This document shows positions 31,649-40,686 of a stretch of 64,000 nucleotides of DNA, one piece after another. Within the stretch, counting starts at the first letter, position 1, and each line of letters opens with the position of its first letter. The notes under the pieces are model-generated. The model did not search any database, had not been told where the DNA came from, and saw nothing but the letters and a program-made list of their open reading frames with translations. The stretch is from Deinococcus marmoris (GTDB taxonomy: Bacteria > Deinococcota > Deinococci > Deinococcales > Deinococcaceae). Where the stretch lies: the NCBI RefSeq assembly GCF_001949125.1, contig NZ_MSTI01000158.1, forward strand, positions 1-64,000, read 5' to 3'. A program made the translations under genes and the position numbers.

Positions 31649-32305
31649 CTACTTCCCGATTTTTGTCAGCACCATGCTGAAGCTGCCGTCTGCCGAGGTG
31701 GTCTTGACCATCCCCACCCCCTGGACATACCACGCGCTGGTGGTGGTCTTGCCGCCCATCATCTGGTTCAGGTCCATGCCCGGCGGCAGTTTGGTTCCGG
31801 CGGGCAGACTCATTTTCATGCTGGTGGTGCTGTCCACGCGCAGGGCCGTGAAGGTTCCGGCGGGCACCGTGACCTTTTCCTGCTTCACAATCTTGCTGAC
31901 CGTGGTGCTGGTCATGTTCATAGCGCCCACTCCAGGGGCGTTGACATTGACCTTGTTGCTGCTGTTCCAGCTATAGCCCGCCTTCCAATTGCGGGCATCG
32001 GGCAAGAATCCCGCGTCGACATTGACCTGAGCGCCCCCATCTCCGGCGGGAATGCTGGCCTTCATGCCCGAGGCCGTGCATGTCCAGACGACGGGGGTCG
32101 TCTTGCCGTTCATGGTGGTCTGCACGTTCATGCGGTCCCCGGACAGCGGCGTGGCCTTGATGGTCATCGTCGATTTGTCCGCGCCGCTGCCCATCTGATA
32201 GGTGCGTGTGCCGGCAGGCAGATAGGTCTGCATATCACAGGCCGCCTGCGCCACAGACGCCACCGAAAGTCCACACAACATGCTCAGAACGATCAATCTT
32301 GACAT
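31649..32305 (-). CDS. Secreted protein, DUF3108/TapB-like
   Basis: The 218-residue protein has an N-terminal signal peptide (residues 1-21, cleavage after VAQA). The mature chain is a beta-rich domain, with KVTVPAGTFTALRVDSTTSM followed by SAWYVQGVGMVK, resembling the DUF3108/TapB group of envelope proteins. GGAGG lies 6-7 nt before ATG 32305. It is divergent from the nucleoside hydrolase gene. The function is unknown. Confidence 0.7.
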   Translation of the reverse strand: MSRLIVLSMLCGLSVASVAQAACDMQTYLPAGTRTYQMGSGADKSTMTIKATPLSGDRMNVQTTMNGKTTPVVWTCTASGMKASIPAGDGGAQVNVDAGFLPDARNWKAGYSWNSSNKVNVNAPGVGAMNMTSTTVSKIVKQEKVTVPAGTFTALRVDSTTSMKMSLPAGTKLPPGMDLNQMMGGKTTTSAWYVQGVGMVKTTSADGSFSMVLTKIGK

Positions 32306-32537
32306 GGTCGACCTCCGGGGTCAGAGAAGGAATGTCATACAGGCTCCGATTGAAAGGTGTTGTGAACACCTGGAAATCCGAACGGGAGGAGCAGCGTCCT
32401 CATGGGCGTCTGTACGCGACGATGGTGAGTGGGAGAAAAACGGGTTCCGGGCGTGGAGTGCGGGAATCGGCGCTGTCCCGATTCCTGCATGAAACAGACG
32501 GAATCCGTATAGGTCAAGTGTAGCGTTCCGTCCGTCC

Positions 32538-32543
32538 TACAAT
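32538..32543 (+). promoter_or_regulatory. Leaderless -10 box (TACAAT) of the nucleoside hydrolase
   Basis: TACAAT lies 6 nt before GTG 32550. The 244-bp gap to the divergent secreted-protein gene shows no other feature. Confidence 0.5.
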
Positions 32544-32549
32544 CGGAAG

Positions 32550-33509
32550 GTGAGCAATCCCAGTGTCCCGTCTCCCCTGAAAGTCATTCTCGACGGCGAT
32601 CCCGGTCTGGACGACGCCGTGGCGTGGCTGCTGATGCTGGCCAGCCCGGAAGTGCAGGTGCTGGGCATTACCGCCACGCACGGCAACGTGGGCCTGCCGC
32701 TGACGGTCCACAACGCCGGGGTCACGCTGGCCCTGGCGGGCAAGGCAGGCGTGGGCGTGCCGTATTTTGCCGGGGCTGACCGCCCGCTGGTGGCCGATCT
32801 GGTCTCGGCGGCGTCGGTCCACGGCGATTCCGGCCTGCCCGCCGCCGATCTGCCCGAACCCGCGCGTGCGCCCGAGGCCGGACACGCCACCGATTTCATC
32901 ATCCGCACCGTCCAGGCGCACCCGCACGAGGTCACGCTGCTGGCGACGGGGCCGCTGACCAATCTGGCGCTGGCCTTCCGGCTGGCACCAGACATCGTGC
33001 CTCTTATAAAAGAGGTGGTCTGGATGGGCGGCAGCACCACGGGCGGCAACCGCACCCCGGCGGCGGAATTCAACGCGCTGGCCGATCCGCACGCGGCCCA
33101 GATCGTGTTCGAGTCCGGCGTTCCCCTGCGGATGGTGGGTCTGAACGTGACCATGCAGTGCATCGCGGACCCTGACAGGATCGCGGCCCTGCGTGGCCTG
33201 GGCAACCGCGCGGGCGAGGTCTGCGCCGAACTGCTGACCTTCTATGCAGGCGTGTACCGCCAGCGCTACGGCACCAGCGGCGGCGCGCTGCACGATCCGC
33301 TGGCGGCGGCGGCGGTGATCCGCCCGGAGCTGCTGGACTGGCAGGCCATGCGTGTGGAGATCGAGATTCAGGAGGGCCTGAACTTTGGCCGTACCGTTTG
33401 CGATCTGCATGGCGTGACTGAACAGACCGCGAATGCTCGGGTGGCCGTGGGCGTGCGCGACGAGGCATTTTTCGGCTTGTTGCTGGAGCGGATCACCACG
33501 CTGCCTTGA
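32550..33509 (+). CDS. Inosine-uridine-preferring nucleoside hydrolase
   Basis: The 319-residue enzyme cleaves the N-glycosidic bond of ribonucleosides for purine/pyrimidine salvage. The calcium-binding family signature is present as DGDPGLDD (15-22), followed by GITATHGNVGL. LLATGPLTNLALAF, the tail VWMGGSTTGGNRTPAAEFN and the catalytic-pocket LHDPLAAA also match. The start is GTG 32550 behind a TACAAT box. Base preference is not predictable. Confidence 0.93.
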   Translation: MSNPSVPSPLKVILDGDPGLDDAVAWLLMLASPEVQVLGITATHGNVGLPLTVHNAGVTLALAGKAGVGVPYFAGADRPLVADLVSAASVHGDSGLPAADLPEPARAPEAGHATDFIIRTVQAHPHEVTLLATGPLTNLALAFRLAPDIVPLIKEVVWMGGSTTGGNRTPAAEFNALADPHAAQIVFESGVPLRMVGLNVTMQCIADPDRIAALRGLGNRAGEVCAELLTFYAGVYRQRYGTSGGALHDPLAAAAVIRPELLDWQAMRVEIEIQEGLNFGRTVCDLHGVTEQTANARVAVGVRDEAFFGLLLERITTLP

Positions 33510-33546
33510 GGGCTGCTCTCCGGTACGGACCCCTGTCGGGGAGGGT

Positions 33547-33576
33547 TTGACCGCCCCCGCCCCGGCGCGCTAAGAT
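33547..33576 (+). promoter_or_regulatory. Promoter of tRNA-Leu(CAA)
   Basis: TTGACC (33547-33552), an 18-bp spacer and TAAGAT (33571-33576) lie about 40 bp upstream of the tRNA. Confidence 0.65.
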
Positions 33577-33615
33577 TCCGTGCGCGCTCAAGGGCGCACA
33601 AACCCTGCAAAGCAG

Positions 33616-33697
<82 letters not shown>

Positions 33698-33706
33698 CAC
33701 GAGCAC

Positions 33707-33733
33707 AAGCCCATGCGTCAGCATGGGCTTTTT
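33707..33733 (+). terminator. Rho-independent terminator of tRNA-Leu(CAA)
   Basis: AAGCCCATG pairs with CATGGGCTT, followed by TTT, 10 bp after the CCA end. Confidence 0.8.
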
Positions 33734-33836
33734 GCTTTAGCTCGGGGCGCGTGCTGGGGCGGAATGTGCCCCCAGCCTCTTCCAGCAATCGAGTGCCGCC
33801 CACAAGACGCGCGAATGCGGTAAGCAGGGAGGCTCC

Positions 33837-34751
33837 ATGCTGCTCACAGACCTGCACCAGATGCACGCCCGCCACCTCGCCGCGCTGCGCCGCTCGCCGG
33901 CCACCATCGCCTATTATTTCTACTCCCTGGAACCGCTGCTGCAGTTCATGGAGGGCCGGGGGCTGGCCCGGGACGCCGACCTGATCACCCTGCCGCTGCT
34001 GCGCGAGTTCCAGCTGTGGCTCCGGGACACGCGCGGGATGAAGCCCGGAGGTGAACACGCCGTCTTGCGGGGCGTGCGGGCCACGCTGCGCTGGGCCGCC
34101 GAAGAGGAGGTGCTGGCCAGCGACCCCACCGCAAAGCTGCGGCTGCCCGCCCTGCCCCATGAACGTCCCCCGGCGGTGCAGCCGGATGAGGTGGAGCGCT
34201 GCCTGAAAGTGGCGGCGGGCATGACCCAGCCGCTGCGCAACCGGGCCGTCCTGCTGTGCCTGTACGACACCGGGCTGCGCATGGGCGAGGTGCTGCAGCT
34301 GCGCGTGGCGGACTTGAACATGACGACCGGCATGATCACGGTGCGCGCGGAGACGGCCAAGGGCGAGAAGGCCCGCGTGGTGCCGTTGGGGCTCAAAACC
34401 TCAAAGGCGCTCAGCGCCTATGAGCGCAAGGAGCGGCGCGCCGCCCTCCCGATGGTGCAGCAGCTGTTCCTGGGCCGCACGGGGGAGCCGATGACCCGGG
34501 GCGGGCTGACGCACCTGCTGGTCAAGGTCAGCGCCGCAGCCGAGATCCCGAGATCACATACCGCGCCCCACGCCTGGCGCCGCGGCTTTGCGGTGGGCTA
34601 TCTGCGGGGTGGGGGCGACATTTTCAGCCTGCAGCAGATCCTGGGGCACACCACCCTGGAGATGACGCGGCGGTACTTCAAATTTCTACCCGACGACCTG
34701 CAGCGCCGGCACAGCCTCGCCTCGCCTGTGGATAACCTGGGGCGGCGGTGA
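33837..34751 (+). CDS. Tyrosine recombinase / integrase
   Basis: The 304-residue protein has an N-terminal SAM-like core-binding domain (about 1-105) and a C-terminal catalytic domain with the full set of residues: Arg148 (DTGLRMGE), Lys175 (ETAKGEKAR), His245 and Arg248 (HAWRRG), His271 (LGHTT) and the nucleophile Tyr280 (TRRYF). GGGAGG lies 5 nt before ATG 33837. It directly follows tRNA-Leu(CAA), so it is the likely integrase of the accessory region that starts here, though XerC/D-like housekeeping roles are possible. No repeat of the tRNA 3' end was found by eye downstream. Confidence 0.9.
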   Translation: MLLTDLHQMHARHLAALRRSPATIAYYFYSLEPLLQFMEGRGLARDADLITLPLLREFQLWLRDTRGMKPGGEHAVLRGVRATLRWAAEEEVLASDPTAKLRLPALPHERPPAVQPDEVERCLKVAAGMTQPLRNRAVLLCLYDTGLRMGEVLQLRVADLNMTTGMITVRAETAKGEKARVVPLGLKTSKALSAYERKERRAALPMVQQLFLGRTGEPMTRGGLTHLLVKVSAAAEIPRSHTAPHAWRRGFAVGYLRGGGDIFSLQQILGHTTLEMTRRYFKFLPDDLQRRHSLASPVDNLGRR

Positions 34752-34788
34752 CGGCACAGGGGGAGCCGAGGGTGAGGGCGCCGCCAGC

Positions 34789-35214
34789 ATGGACGGCCTG
34801 GCGGCCCTGGTGCTCGCCGGCCTGCAGTGTTCGCCCCAGAGCCTGGCGCTGCTGGGCGAGACCAGGCAGCGCGCGCCCGACTTTTTCACCCTGCTGCTGC
34901 CGGTTCTGGCTGACCCGGGCGTCCGCCTCGTCATCCGTGAGTGCCTGCCCACGTCCAGTCAACTGCCGCCCTGCGACGTCAGCCGTACCCTGTTGCTGCT
35001 TTGCGGCTGCGCGCACCTGCAGGTCAGTGGGAGCGAGCTGTCGCGGCGCTGGCCCGCGTGCGTGGGTCCTGCGGCAGCGGCACTGCCGTACTGGACCGTT
35101 GAGCGGGTGATGGGCGCCCGGCTGATCTCGTGGTGGGCGTTGTGGCGACTGGGAGAGCAGGTGGGGCCAGGGAATGGCGGGCTCAGGACAAACAGGCACG
35201 AGCCAGGCGGGTGA
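34789..35214 (+). CDS. Hypothetical protein after the integrase
   Basis: A 141-codon frame starts 38 bp after the integrase stop. The sequence has a leucine-rich middle (FFTLLLPVLADPGVRLVIRE), a cysteine-containing LLLLCGCAHLQ segment and a tryptophan pair near the end. It may be an accessory protein of the integrase, but no family is recognised and there is no good ribosome site. Confidence 0.4.
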   Translation: MDGLAALVLAGLQCSPQSLALLGETRQRAPDFFTLLLPVLADPGVRLVIRECLPTSSQLPPCDVSRTLLLLCGCAHLQVSGSELSRRWPACVGPAAAALPYWTVERVMGARLISWWALWRLGEQVGPGNGGLRTNRHEPGG

Positions 35215-35279
35215 CGGGACAGTGCTGGACCATGCGGGGTGCGGGCCGAGCAGGATAGACGCGTGGCTGGGATTCCAGG

Positions 35280-35740
35280 TCACGGACGGCGACCTGTTGG
35301 ACCAGCGTGCATGACGGGCCATTCCTTGGTCAGGTCATCCATGTGAACCGGCATTTCGAGGGTGCGCTCGAGCCGCCGGCGCTGTGTCACGTCCCTCTGG
35401 ATCCCCACAAAGTGGGTGGGACGTCCCAGGACGTCGCGGATGGGCGCGAGATTCAGGGCATTCCAGACTGGCGTACCGTCTCAGCGGCGGTCATTCAGGC
35501 TGACAACCCTGGTCTCCCCACCAGTCTTCAGCGCCTTCAGGCGCGCGTCTCAATGCTCCTTGTGGAAAGCGGCGATTGCCCCTGAGGACCACGCTGGACA
35601 TGTACCCGGTCAGCTGCTCAAATGCTGAATTGCAGGTCACGATTGGCCGCCCTCGCTGCTGGTGATGATTCCGTTGGTCGCCGTGTTCACTCCCCAAATC
35701 AGCACGTTGGAGAACGTTCCCTGGGCGCCGCGCATGACGA
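35280..35740 (-). pseudogene. Decayed PAS domain (sensor protein remnant)
   Basis: Read on the minus strand, three frames together spell a PAS domain. First comes VNTATNGIITSSEGG, then after a frameshift PIVTCNSAFEQLTGY with NRRFPQG. After another frameshift and an in-frame TGA follow DGTPVWNALNLAPI and THFVGIQRDVTQRRRLERT. This is the order of a PAS/PAC module of a histidine kinase or cyclase of the type that binds FMN or acts as a redox sensor. No output domain remains. At least two frameshifts and one stop make it non-functional. Confidence 0.75.
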
Positions 35741-35772
35741 CATGCTATCCGGCCTGTGCCGTCAATGTCATC

Positions 35773-35806
35773 AGGAAGGCGGCCAATTTGGCCGCCTTCC
35801 TCTTTG
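35773..35806. terminator. Strong palindromic hairpin
   Basis: AGGAAGGCGGCCA and TGGCCGCCTTCCT are perfect complements around AAT, followed on the plus strand by CTTTGCTTC. It can serve as a terminator for the minus-strand gene at 35947-36324, about 145 bp after its stop, or act on both strands. Confidence 0.55.
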
Positions 35807-35946
35807 CTTCTGAACCTTTTTCCCGTGGTGTCGAAGGGAAAGAAACCGTTCTATGAACTTGCAGCGCAGGGCTGGGGCTGCATCATGTGGCCACGCTTCC
35901 TGGTGTGGAGACAGTGGACGGACAAGGGGCGCTGGTCAATAATGGT

Positions 35947-36324
35947 CTATTTCTGGCCGGCCACCTCGTGCCAGTCAGCGGAGCCGTACCAGGGCTCCAA
36001 GTCATACTCGTCCTCCTCCCTCGTCAGCCACGCATCAGCAGAGATGAACTTCGCCCGAACGTCCAGGGCGTAAGCCTCTTTCTCTTCCTCATCACCGAAA
36101 TCCGTACCCTCGGTGAATATTTTAATGAGGTCGTCGACGTCAGACGGCATCACGGCGCATATCTCACCCAGCCCATTTGAGTGGGAATCGTTGATCTGTG
36201 CGTCTTCAAGAGCACCATGGTTCTTCAGGATTTCCTTCAGGTTAGTCAGGACGAACGGTTCGCGAGCACCGTCGCGGGCTTTGTCCAATCGGCTGAGGCG
36301 TCTTTCACAAAATCGACAAGTCAT
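35947..36324 (-). CDS. Hypothetical acidic protein with CxxC
   Basis: The 125-residue protein begins MTCRFCERRLSRLDKARDG, a possible zinc-binding Cys-x2-Cys start. It continues as an acidic chain (EEEKEAYALD, TREEDEYDLEPWYG). ATG 36324 is preferred over 36330 because AGGAG lies 7 nt upstream. The GC content is lower than its surroundings, suggesting separate origin. The family is not recognised. Confidence 0.6.
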   Translation of the reverse strand: MTCRFCERRLSRLDKARDGAREPFVLTNLKEILKNHGALEDAQINDSHSNGLGEICAVMPSDVDDLIKIFTEGTDFGDEEEKEAYALDVRAKFISADAWLTREEDEYDLEPWYGSADWHEVAGQK

Positions 36325-36330
36325 GTTCAT

Positions 36331-36798
36331 TCTCCTATGGTCGAAAGTTGAGGTGCAGCGGCGTTGAGCGGATGCGGCGCCTCTGCATCACTGTTGTAGC
36401 CCGGGGAAGTGGGAGCCGACACCCCCGTCCCGACGTGTGGCTCTGTGCCTCACAGCGCTGGGCCTCGGTTCAAGAATCCCAGTGACCGGGAACCGGGCTG
36501 CAGGCGGGCACCAGCCCCCAGCGCCCAGAGGGAATGTCAAAGTCCCTGGGGGGGCATCGCACGCGGCGGCTGTGATCCTTCGGTCGAGTCTCAGAGAAGG
36601 CGGCCAGGTCAGGCGGCCTGGGGACATGCCGCTGTGGGTGGGATGCTGTGGGATCACTCCAGGTAGGGCCAGAGCGCGGGTCCCCGGCACTGACGCGCGC
36701 CCGGGCTGCCTCGCACCTGGGTCTGTCCTTCATCCTGCGCATGCCAACCCGGCGGTGCGGGGTGGTGAACCCTGCCCTGCGGATGTGAAGCTATCCGG
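36331..36798. other. No gene recognised
   Basis: The 468-bp stretch has open frames on both strands, but their residue content (Arg/Pro/Gly-rich) looks like translated non-coding GC-rich DNA. No repeat or RNA gene was seen. Confidence 0.4.
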
Positions 36799-37044
36799 AT
36801 GAATGACACCCGGCGCCGCGTTGCCAGCCACATACTCGCCCAGCCTCCCTCTGACATGCTGCCCCGGATCATTGCGGGGCGCGTTCCCAGCGCTATTCCC
36901 ATCCTGCACCGACTGGCCTGCATGCTGGAACTGCATCCCAACGCCTGGTGGCTGATCGAGTCCGAGCTCGATGACGGCAATTCGCTTGAGGACGCCCTGG
37001 AAATGGTCGTCGATCTTTCCCGCAAGATCAGGGGTGGACGGTAG
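36799..37044 (+). CDS. Small hypothetical protein, possibly cut short by an amber codon
   Basis: The 81-residue product has regular helix-like sequence (IPILHRLACMLELHPNAWWL and ESELDDGNSLEDALEM). The frame stops at TAG (37042-37044) but then continues for 28 more sense codons, with LPLPLRETWEDEDVDSYI, to TGA at 37129-37131. That extension also looks coding, so the gene may have been about 110 residues long. No family is recognised. Confidence 0.5.
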   Translation: MNDTRRRVASHILAQPPSDMLPRIIAGRVPSAIPILHRLACMLELHPNAWWLIESELDDGNSLEDALEMVVDLSRKIRGGR

Positions 37045-37131
37045 CGGGTTCTGCCCCTGCCGCTTCGGGAAACGTGGGAGGACGAGGACGTCGACAGCTA
37101 TATCGCCCGCCATTTTGCGTATCTGCTGTGA

Positions 37132-38058
37132 TCCAGGGTGCCCTGCAGGGCTGAGCCTCCAGATCCAGATGTCCCGCCCCGCACGCGCTGCTGGGGCGGG
37201 GGTCGCCTTTCGCTACGCCGGTGGACCGTGGCCCAGAGGGCGGCCCCCGGGCGCATGTCGGCAGTCGCGGGGCGCCTGGCGTGGGTCTGTTGGGCACGAT
37301 GCTGGCCCGTGCCGAGCCGGCCAGCATCTGGATGGGGGACGCCGCGCGGCCGCCAGGCGCTGAACTGGATGGTGCTGGAGTGCACCGGACCCGCGCTATG
37401 CACCGTCGGGATGGTCGCCACGTCCCACACCGGCGGGTCACGATTGATCGGTGCGAGGTGGAATGTTCGGTTGCCGTGTCACCCAGGTGAGCGCTCGGCC
37501 ACCGGGAGATCGTTTCTACAGAAAACGAAGAAGGCCAGGCCGGACAGACACCTGGCGCAGCCACCCGCCCACGGCTGGTCACAGCTCTCCTGAAATGGCG
37601 CGCAGGTGATCTCCAGTGAGATCCGGGCGTGCCGTGGAAAGCGTGTCGACGGCCAGGATGTCTCACCTCGTGTCAGGTACGGCCATCAGAATCAACAGTA
37701 CAGACCGCGCTGACTGACAAGGTGAGACATTCACCTCGGCGGGGCACGTCAGGTTCCAGCGTCGGTCCTGGCATGTCCTGCAGGCCAGGGACGGGTTCTT
37801 GCCCCCTGACTGGCCTGGACGGAGGCCGCAGGTGGATTTTCCATCGCCCCGGCGGTCCAGGGCTGCGGCGTACAGCGGCCGTGCCGGACTGCGGACGCTG
37901 CTGGGTGTGCCGCAGCAACCCGTCGGTGCGGGGGTGTGACGTCAGGGGTCGGGCGCATACGATGCGCGGGTCCTTCGGGCTTGTGCTGAGAATGACGCCC
38001 TGCAGCGGGAGCCTTAGACCGGCCTGCCGCCTGTCCACGCCACCCAGAGGTTTCCTGT
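37132..38058. other. Long stretch without a recognisable gene
   Basis: About 0.9 kb with no convincing coding frame. It contains one copy of a short inverted-repeat module (37658-37730). Composition is GC-rich with no simple repeats. It may hold remnants too decayed to name. Confidence 0.45.
37658..37730. repeat. Inverted-repeat module, copy 1
   Basis: ATGTCTCACCT (37658-37668) and its exact complement AGGTGAGACAT (37720-37730) flank 51 bp. A second module at 40128-40199 shares both arms and the inner CCTCGTGTC(C)AGGTAC. Confidence 0.6.
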
Positions 38059-39330
38059 ATGACACCGTCCCATGACACTGATCTGAACCTGTCCCAGGTG
38101 CTGGGCCTGCTGGCCGACACCTGCGACTCGCTCAAACTGAGCGAGTACGACGCCCTGTGTGTTCCCGAGGTGGTCGGGGCGCCCGACCAGCATCGTCCCG
38201 CGGAGACGCCCCGGACCGTTGAGGCGCTGGAAGCCAACTGGCAGGCCGCCGGCGAGGTGGCCTACATGCCCGGCGCGCCGCGTGGAGCCCAGCTGCTGCT
38301 GACCCTGGGTGAGGCCATGACCACCCTCGTCACGGGCCGGCCCCCGGGCACGGCTTGCGTCCGCATCTTCAGCACCCAGGGTGCCATCGCCCACGTGCTG
38401 GGGTACGAGCGCCGGACGGTGGTGCGGGGCGCGGCCTGGTGGAAGGAAGCCACAGGGACACCGCTCCTGCGTGGGCACGCCCAGACCGTAACGCGCGGGG
38501 AACGCCAGGGACAGGCCCTGATGGACGGCAGCACCATGCTGCTGCGCGAGCCGGCGCGGATTGATCCTGAATCGGCGGTGTACATCCTCACTGACGCGCC
38601 CCGGCCCGCTTTTGCCGAGGATCTCGGAAACAACAACGCTGCGGTGGCCATGGAGCGGCTGCTTCGGGCGGTGGCGCAGACGGATTTCGGGCGCCGCAGC
38701 GCACAGTGGCGGGCGGTGGGGCAGCTCGCGCTGACCCTGCTGCACCTGAGTCCGGCCACCTACTTTGTGCGTTGCCGTGAGTTGACGGCGCGTCTGAAGC
38801 CCGTCGCCCGTCCCCTGAGAAAAGAGGGCACGCCCGGGCCCTCACAGGTTGAAGACGCGGCCCAGACCTGCGTCCAGATCGCCTCACCGTGGTCCAGTCC
38901 GGTCGCCGGGCCGCCCGTGGAATGGCCCCGGCCCGGCTCCGTTGAGCTTGGTCCTTATCTGTCGGTGCTGAAAGGCAACCAATTTGCTGCATGGATGGAA
39001 GAGCGCCCAGGCTGGGAACTGCTGATATCCGCCGCGCAGCGCGCCTTTCTGGACGGGGCGTGGCCAACGGACCTGCCGGCCCCCGAACCCGTGCTTCTGG
39101 AGGTGCGTGCCGCAGCGCTGCTGAATGAGCTGCGCGACGTGCCCCCCGGTACCCTGATCCTCGCGGCCCAGGAGATCGGGCAGGAATTGCTGCAGCGTGG
39201 CCTGTCCCCGGAAGAGCTGGGGCTCCTGCCCACGTTGCTGGGACGGGAAGAACTGGTCGCATGGCTGTGCGGATACGTCACGACGGACCTTGTTGATGAG
39301 GCGCGGTGGCTGGGGCGGGCGGCCAGCTGA
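38059..39330 (+). CDS. Hypothetical protein with a possible helix-turn-helix
   Basis: The 423-residue protein is coded in an isolated position with about 1 kb of apparently empty DNA on each side. Residues about 98-135 (STQGAIAHVLGYERRTVVRG) read like a helix-turn-helix followed by a wing (QTVTRGERQGQALMDG). This is reminiscent of winged-helix DNA-binding or replication-initiator proteins, but no family is matched. The second half is helical and leucine-rich (LLNELRDVPPGTLILAAQEI). AGAGG lies 9 nt before ATG 38059. The coding potential is clear, but the function is unknown. Confidence 0.65.
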   Translation: MTPSHDTDLNLSQVLGLLADTCDSLKLSEYDALCVPEVVGAPDQHRPAETPRTVEALEANWQAAGEVAYMPGAPRGAQLLLTLGEAMTTLVTGRPPGTACVRIFSTQGAIAHVLGYERRTVVRGAAWWKEATGTPLLRGHAQTVTRGERQGQALMDGSTMLLREPARIDPESAVYILTDAPRPAFAEDLGNNNAAVAMERLLRAVAQTDFGRRSAQWRAVGQLALTLLHLSPATYFVRCRELTARLKPVARPLRKEGTPGPSQVEDAAQTCVQIASPWSSPVAGPPVEWPRPGSVELGPYLSVLKGNQFAAWMEERPGWELLISAAQRAFLDGAWPTDLPAPEPVLLEVRAAALLNELRDVPPGTLILAAQEIGQELLQRGLSPEELGLLPTLLGREELVAWLCGYVTTDLVDEARWLGRAAS

Positions 39331-40410
39331 GCCCACGACCCGGCAGCGGCAGACTGGCCGGCCCCTGACGGACACGCGTTGTGCCCCGCCGTCGTCACCG
39401 GGGCCGGACAGCGCTGAGTCCATTCCAGTCTGCCCCCCACCAGCGTCATTAACCCACGGTGGACCGCGTGTCTGGCCGGGAAGCGGCCTGGACCCGCGTG
39501 TCGCTGCGCCCCCTAGGTGCGAGATGTGGACACAGGGGGGGATGAACCGAGACCTGCCCTGGAACCGCAGATGGCGCGGCCCTGGACCGCCGGGGGGCAT
39601 CGCGCCGGCATCACTGCGCGCGAAAGCTGACCAGGCCGCCCCTGCGCCGGCGCTGCTGGACCCAGGGCGTGGGTGGGGATCTGCGCGCCCTGCGGGTTCT
39701 GAAAGCGTGCGTCCAGGGAGGCAATCGGCGCATCTGAACTGGCCGCCCTGGATGGTTCTGCGGCGTCTGGCATGAAGGACCGAGTCTGGACGCGTACGTC
39801 GATGCCCAGCGGCGCAGCCTGAGCGGCGCGTGTTCACTCAATGGAAGTTCGCTGCCAGGTGACTGGCGCGCGGGCGCTTCGGATGAGCCTGCGTCTCGGC
39901 AGGCCGCCGTTTACAGTCGCGGATGCTGCGGCCGTCCGCACCAGGGGGCAGAGCATCGACCAGGGGGCTGTGTGTACGCCAGGCGCACGGGTGCAGGAAA
40001 GAGGGGACGGATCACCGTTCTGAACTGGGTAGGACTGACGGTGAGGCGCGGTTCTGTGCAGGACCGGTCATCATGACGGCCCCCAATGGAGCTGGCGACG
40101 CGGTGTTCGCCGGACGTCCGGGGGCCAATGTCGCACCTCGTGTCCAGGTACAGTTGTAGGAAAGCCCCACAGGAATCACGGCAGAACGAGGTGAGACATC
40201 GTGCTGTGCCGAACCACCCAGTAGCCGGCCCCGGGCGGTCCTGCTGCGTCCACAGCTTGACCCAGCGCTGGCCAAAGTTCTGTTCAACCCGCTTGAGCGG
40301 TCCGTCACTTGAAGGGCACCGAAGCTGCGTCACCACGTCCTGCTGTTGGAACCAGTGACCCACCGGATCAACCCAGTTCAGTCCAGCCAGAACAGTCCAC
40401 CTCCGGGGTC
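39331..40410. other. Long stretch without a recognisable gene
   Basis: About 1.1 kb. It holds the second inverted-repeat module (40128-40199). On the minus strand at 40205-40415 there is a short stretch that reads like protein (WFQQQDVVTQL, KRVEQNFGQRWVKLW) but has no start and no known relative; it may be a gene remnant. Confidence 0.4.
40128..40199. repeat. Inverted-repeat module, copy 2
   Basis: ATGTCGCACCT and AGGTGAGACAT (one mismatch) flank 50 bp, with CCTCGTGTCCAGGTAC next to the left arm as in copy 1 at 37658-37730. The interiors otherwise differ. Confidence 0.6.
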
Positions 40411-40416
40411 TACACT
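40411..40416 (+). promoter_or_regulatory. Leaderless -10 box (TACACT) of the STAND-type fragment
   Basis: TACACT lies 5 nt before ATG 40422. Confidence 0.45.
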
Positions 40417-40421
40417 GATCT

Positions 40422-40686
40422 ATGGACCACCGGCCGGGGTCACCACCGCGGCGTGCGCTCGTCCCGCTGTACGGCCGCGAGCACGACCTGCACCAGCTGC
40501 TGAAGATGCTGCATGCCGGCGTGCGGCTGCTCACCCTGCGCGGCCCAGGAGGGATCGGTAAGACTGCCCTGGCCCTGCACCTGGACCACGCCCTCAGGCA
40601 GCCGGGGGGACCTCAGATTGACCACCTGCATTTCATTGATCTCAGCGCCGGGCGCGAACCGGAACAGGTTCTTGGCCTGATCGCTG
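40422..40686 (+). pseudogene. STAND/AAA NTPase regulator, N-terminal fragment
   Basis: About 88 residues remain: ALVPLYGREHDLHQLLKML, then the Walker A motif LRGPGGIGKTALALHL (P-loop 41-48) and HLHFIDLSAG. This is the opening of large signal-transduction ATPases often fused to LuxR or SARP DNA-binding domains. The frame continues to 40967 but from about 40687 on it is out of frame with an alpha/beta-hydrolase, and the NTPase sequence stops. The promoter and start are intact while the rest is gone, which points to a deletion or recombination junction at about 40,685. Confidence 0.7.
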
